Below, piece by piece: positions 62,213 through 64,000 of a stretch of DNA of 64,000 nt (the stretch's first letter is position 1; each line of letters begins with the position of its first letter). The stretch is from assembly GCF_900240995.1 (NCBI RefSeq), contig NZ_LT965954.1, positions 434,001-498,000 of the forward strand. Direction: 5' to 3'. Under the pieces are notes generated by a model. It had not been told where the DNA came from, searched no databases, and saw only the letters and a list, made by a program, of their open reading frames with translations. The stretch comes from Bacillus sp. Marseille-P3661. Lineage in GTDB: Bacteria > Bacillota > Bacilli > Bacillales > Bacillaceae_J. Position numbers and translations under genes: made by a program.

Positions 62213-63535
62213 TTACACTATTTTAAATTCATTTATATTATTTTGTAGATCAGTTGATAATTTGCTTAAAATAACTGAAGTTGCCGCAATTTCTTCCATA
62301 GAGGCTGTTTGTTGCTCAATCGCAGCAGCTACATGCTGAGTACTTCCTGAAGTTTGTTCAGCTATAGAAACAATATCTTCTATCATGTTTCTCATATTTT
62401 GGGATTTACTATTAACATTGTGGACTGTAGCTGAGACCTCTTTTGTTGTCATTGTCATATCCAGAATATTCGCCACAATCTCGTCAAAAACTTTGCCTGT
62501 CTGATTTACCATCTCAATTCCTTTTTCAACTATTGTCGTTCCGTTCTTCATAGAATGCACAGCTGTTGCCGTACCAGTTTGTATTTCTTTAGTAAGTTCA
62601 CTAATAGTGCCGGCAGCCTGTCCAGACTGTTCTGCTAGTTTCCGAACTTCATCAGCAACTACAGCAAAGCCTTTACCATGATCACCAGCCCTTGCAGCTT
62701 CTATAGCAGCATTTAATGCAAGTAAGTTGGTTTGTTCAGCAATTTGTGTAATAATACCAACAATTTCATTGATTTTATGAGATCTACTGCCTAGATCATC
62801 AATGACAGTCTCTAATTCTTTAACAGATTGCTGGATTTTGTTCATTTGTTCTATCGTTTGCATAACAACTTTACTTCCACTATCAGCTTTTTCATTTGTA
62901 TTTTTAGATACTATGTCCATCATTTGAATCGATGAGGCTGATTGCTCCATATCCTGAGAGATATCTGTAGCTGAATTTTTTAACTCTGTTGCATGATTCA
63001 CCTGAATTTCAGAACCTTCAACAACTTCGCCAATCGAAACTGAAATTTGCTCGATTGCCTTACTATTCTGTTCAGCACTTGCCTTAAATTCGTTCGATTG
63101 AGTTGCTACCTGAAAAGCTGTTTCATTTGCCTTTTGAACTAAGCTACTCAAATTATGTATCATCTTATTAAATGAACGGGCTAATTGATTCATTTCATCC
63201 TTTGTATTAATCTCTATAGAAACTGTTAAGTCACCAGCAGCAGCTAATTCAGTTGCAAAAATTAATTTTTGTAAAGGATTTATGATCATAAATTTAACAA
63301 ACAATAATATGATCAATGTTGATACAAGCAATGTTATGATTGTATTTATGTATACTCCAAAGTTACCATCAACAAATTGTTTAACATAAGAATTTATATA
63401 CGCTGAAATAGGTGAGCTGATAAGCAAACTAATCACAATTGCAATGATTAGTTTTGTTCGTAAACTTCTTTGAATCGCATTATTCGAAAGCTGATCTGTA
63501 ATAATAGAAATATTTTTCTTTGAGTCTTTCGCCAT
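62213..63535 (-). CDS. Methyl-accepting chemotaxis protein with minimal ectodomain
   Basis: A 440-residue receptor. Two membrane helices (about 28-46 and 60-82) are separated by only about 15 residues, so there is no real external sensor domain. A HAMP domain follows (about 83-135) and then the signalling hairpin with the conserved tip [20 protein letters not shown] and [20 protein letters not shown]. It may sense an intramembrane or redox cue, or a partner protein. AGGGGG precedes the ATG. It lies upstream of the cupredoxin gene on the same strand. Confidence 0.9.
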   Translation of the reverse strand: MAKDSKKNISIITDQLSNNAIQRSLRTKLIIAIVISLLISSPISAYINSYVKQFVDGNFGVYINTIITLLVSTLIILLFVKFMIINPLQKLIFATELAAAGDLTVSIEINTKDEMNQLARSFNKMIHNLSSLVQKANETAFQVATQSNEFKASAEQNSKAIEQISVSIGEVVEGSEIQVNHATELKNSATDISQDMEQSASSIQMMDIVSKNTNEKADSGSKVVMQTIEQMNKIQQSVKELETVIDDLGSRSHKINEIVGIITQIAEQTNLLALNAAIEAARAGDHGKGFAVVADEVRKLAEQSGQAAGTISELTKEIQTGTATAVHSMKNGTTIVEKGIEMVNQTGKVFDEIVANILDMTMTTKEVSATVHNVNSKSQNMRNMIEDIVSIAEQTSGSTQHVAAAIEQQTASMEEIAATSVILSKLSTDLQNNINEFKIV

Positions 63536-63916
63536 TTTTCTACCCCCTGTATAAACTCTATTTTTTTATTAAATAGCAATATACTATTTCTTTATGAGAA
63601 AATTTATTATTTCATTAAAAAGATCGGCGAAATCAGATAAATTTTCTCGTCCTACATTCCCACCTTTCAAAAGATGCTACGTAAATTTTTCCATTTAACC
63701 AAAATTATATGGCAATTCTTTTTTTACTTCTATAATTTTGATCACGCTATTTCCTGTAAAAAGTAAATTTGTTACAGATTTGTGATTATTAATTCTATTA
63801 AAAATACGAACATCTTTGTAGTAGTTATCTGTGTTTCTATGTGCTTTTACTAAAAAAATACCCACTATGATAGTGAGTATTAGTTGGTTTACAATTTATG
63901 TTATATAACATATTTA
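63536..63916. other. Intergenic region, 381 nt
   Basis: Upstream of the chemotaxis receptor. A perfect 12-bp inverted repeat GAGAAAATTTAT (63596-63607) and ATAAATTTTCTC (63637-63648) with a 29-nt loop lies 61-113 nt before its start codon and may structure the leader. The terminator of the next gene is at 63857-63881. No gene seen. Confidence 0.55.
63857..63881 (-). terminator. Terminator of the gene at the right edge
   Basis: AATAC-C-CACTA (63857-63867) pairs with TAGTG-A-GTATT (63871-63881) with one mismatch; T run on the minus strand at 63852-63858. Confidence 0.7.
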
Positions 63917-64000
63917 CTACAAATTGGTAATTCCAAAGTGTTTCATTGCTAATTGTTTAAATTGCTCTGATTCTATTTTTTCTTTTTCTACTTTCCCATT
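63917..64000 (-). CDS. 3' end of an unidentified gene, cut by the right edge
   Basis: The minus strand from 64000 reads an open frame ending KIESEQFKQLAMKHFGITNL and stopping at TAG (63917-63919), followed 36 nt later by a terminator hairpin. The last 27 residues are charged and helical; too short to identify. Confidence 0.6.
   Translation of the reverse strand, partial: NGKVEKEKIESEQFKQLAMKHFGITNL

Overview
The window looks like a chromosomal segment of a low-GC Bacillota, most likely a Bacillaceae species. Evidence: strong AAAGGAGG-type ribosome binding sites, frequent TTG/GTG starts, Bacillus-type NsrR, flavohemoglobin and narGHJI genes, CcpA-type cre-like sites and a Fur-regulated basic protein. 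Nearly all genes lie on the minus strand. I see no rRNA, tRNA, insertion sequence, phage gene or CRISPR array.

Positions 1-7.4 kb hold the first codons of a gene leaving the left edge, a small FbpA-like gene, a GntR regulator with an enolase-superfamily dehydratase, an aldehyde dehydrogenase, a formate dehydrogenase and an enoyl-CoA hydratase. The formate dehydrogenase is read through an in-frame UGA: the codon sits at the active-site position and is followed by a near-canonical bacterial SECIS hairpin, so this is a selenoprotein rather than a broken gene.

Positions 7.5-39.2 kb form a large accessory catabolic region. It has a BenE-type transporter with an acyl-CoA ligase; a divergent R2lox-type Mn/Fe oxidase with a clear sigma-54 promoter and upstream enhancer-like repeats; and a long co-directional set: receiver-AraC regulator, XdhC, three molybdenum hydroxylase subunits, TRAP transporter (DctP, Q, M), sigma-54 activator, aldehyde dehydrogenase, Fe-alcohol dehydrogenase, UbiD decarboxylase, metal-dependent cyclase and tautomerase. 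Next come a TAXI-TRAP transporter operon with an embedded ThDP enzyme, a second CoA ligase/enoyl-CoA hydratase pair with a CoxG-like protein, a thioesterase, and a CaiB CoA-transferase with an HMG-CoA-lyase-like enzyme. Beta-oxidation dehydrogenases and thiolases are absent. CoA ligase, Mo hydroxylase, hydratase-family enzyme and UbiD decarboxylase together fit a furan-carboxylate (Hmf-like) or related heteroaromatic acid route; this is inference. Promoters of three of these units share twin AT-rich boxes 21-22 bp apart, suggesting one common regulator.

Positions 39.2-40.2 kb are a gene-free stretch carrying about seven tandem 52-bp units. Positions 40.2-44.4 kb hold a nitroreductase, a luciferase-like monooxygenase, a CPA1 antiporter and a MOSC protein.

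Positions 44.4-64 kb are an anaerobic/nitrate-nitric oxide respiration region: an FNR with an N-terminal cysteine cluster, matching TTGAT-N4-ATCAA boxes, a DUF2249 protein, a GGDEF-EAL protein, a V4R protein, a cupin, NsrR, Hmp, a tartrate/D-malate-type dehydrogenase, the hemerythrin-narGHJI operon, a NarK transporter fused to a PAS domain, a membrane-anchored cupredoxin, a chemotaxis receptor, and the 3' end of a gene entering from the right edge.
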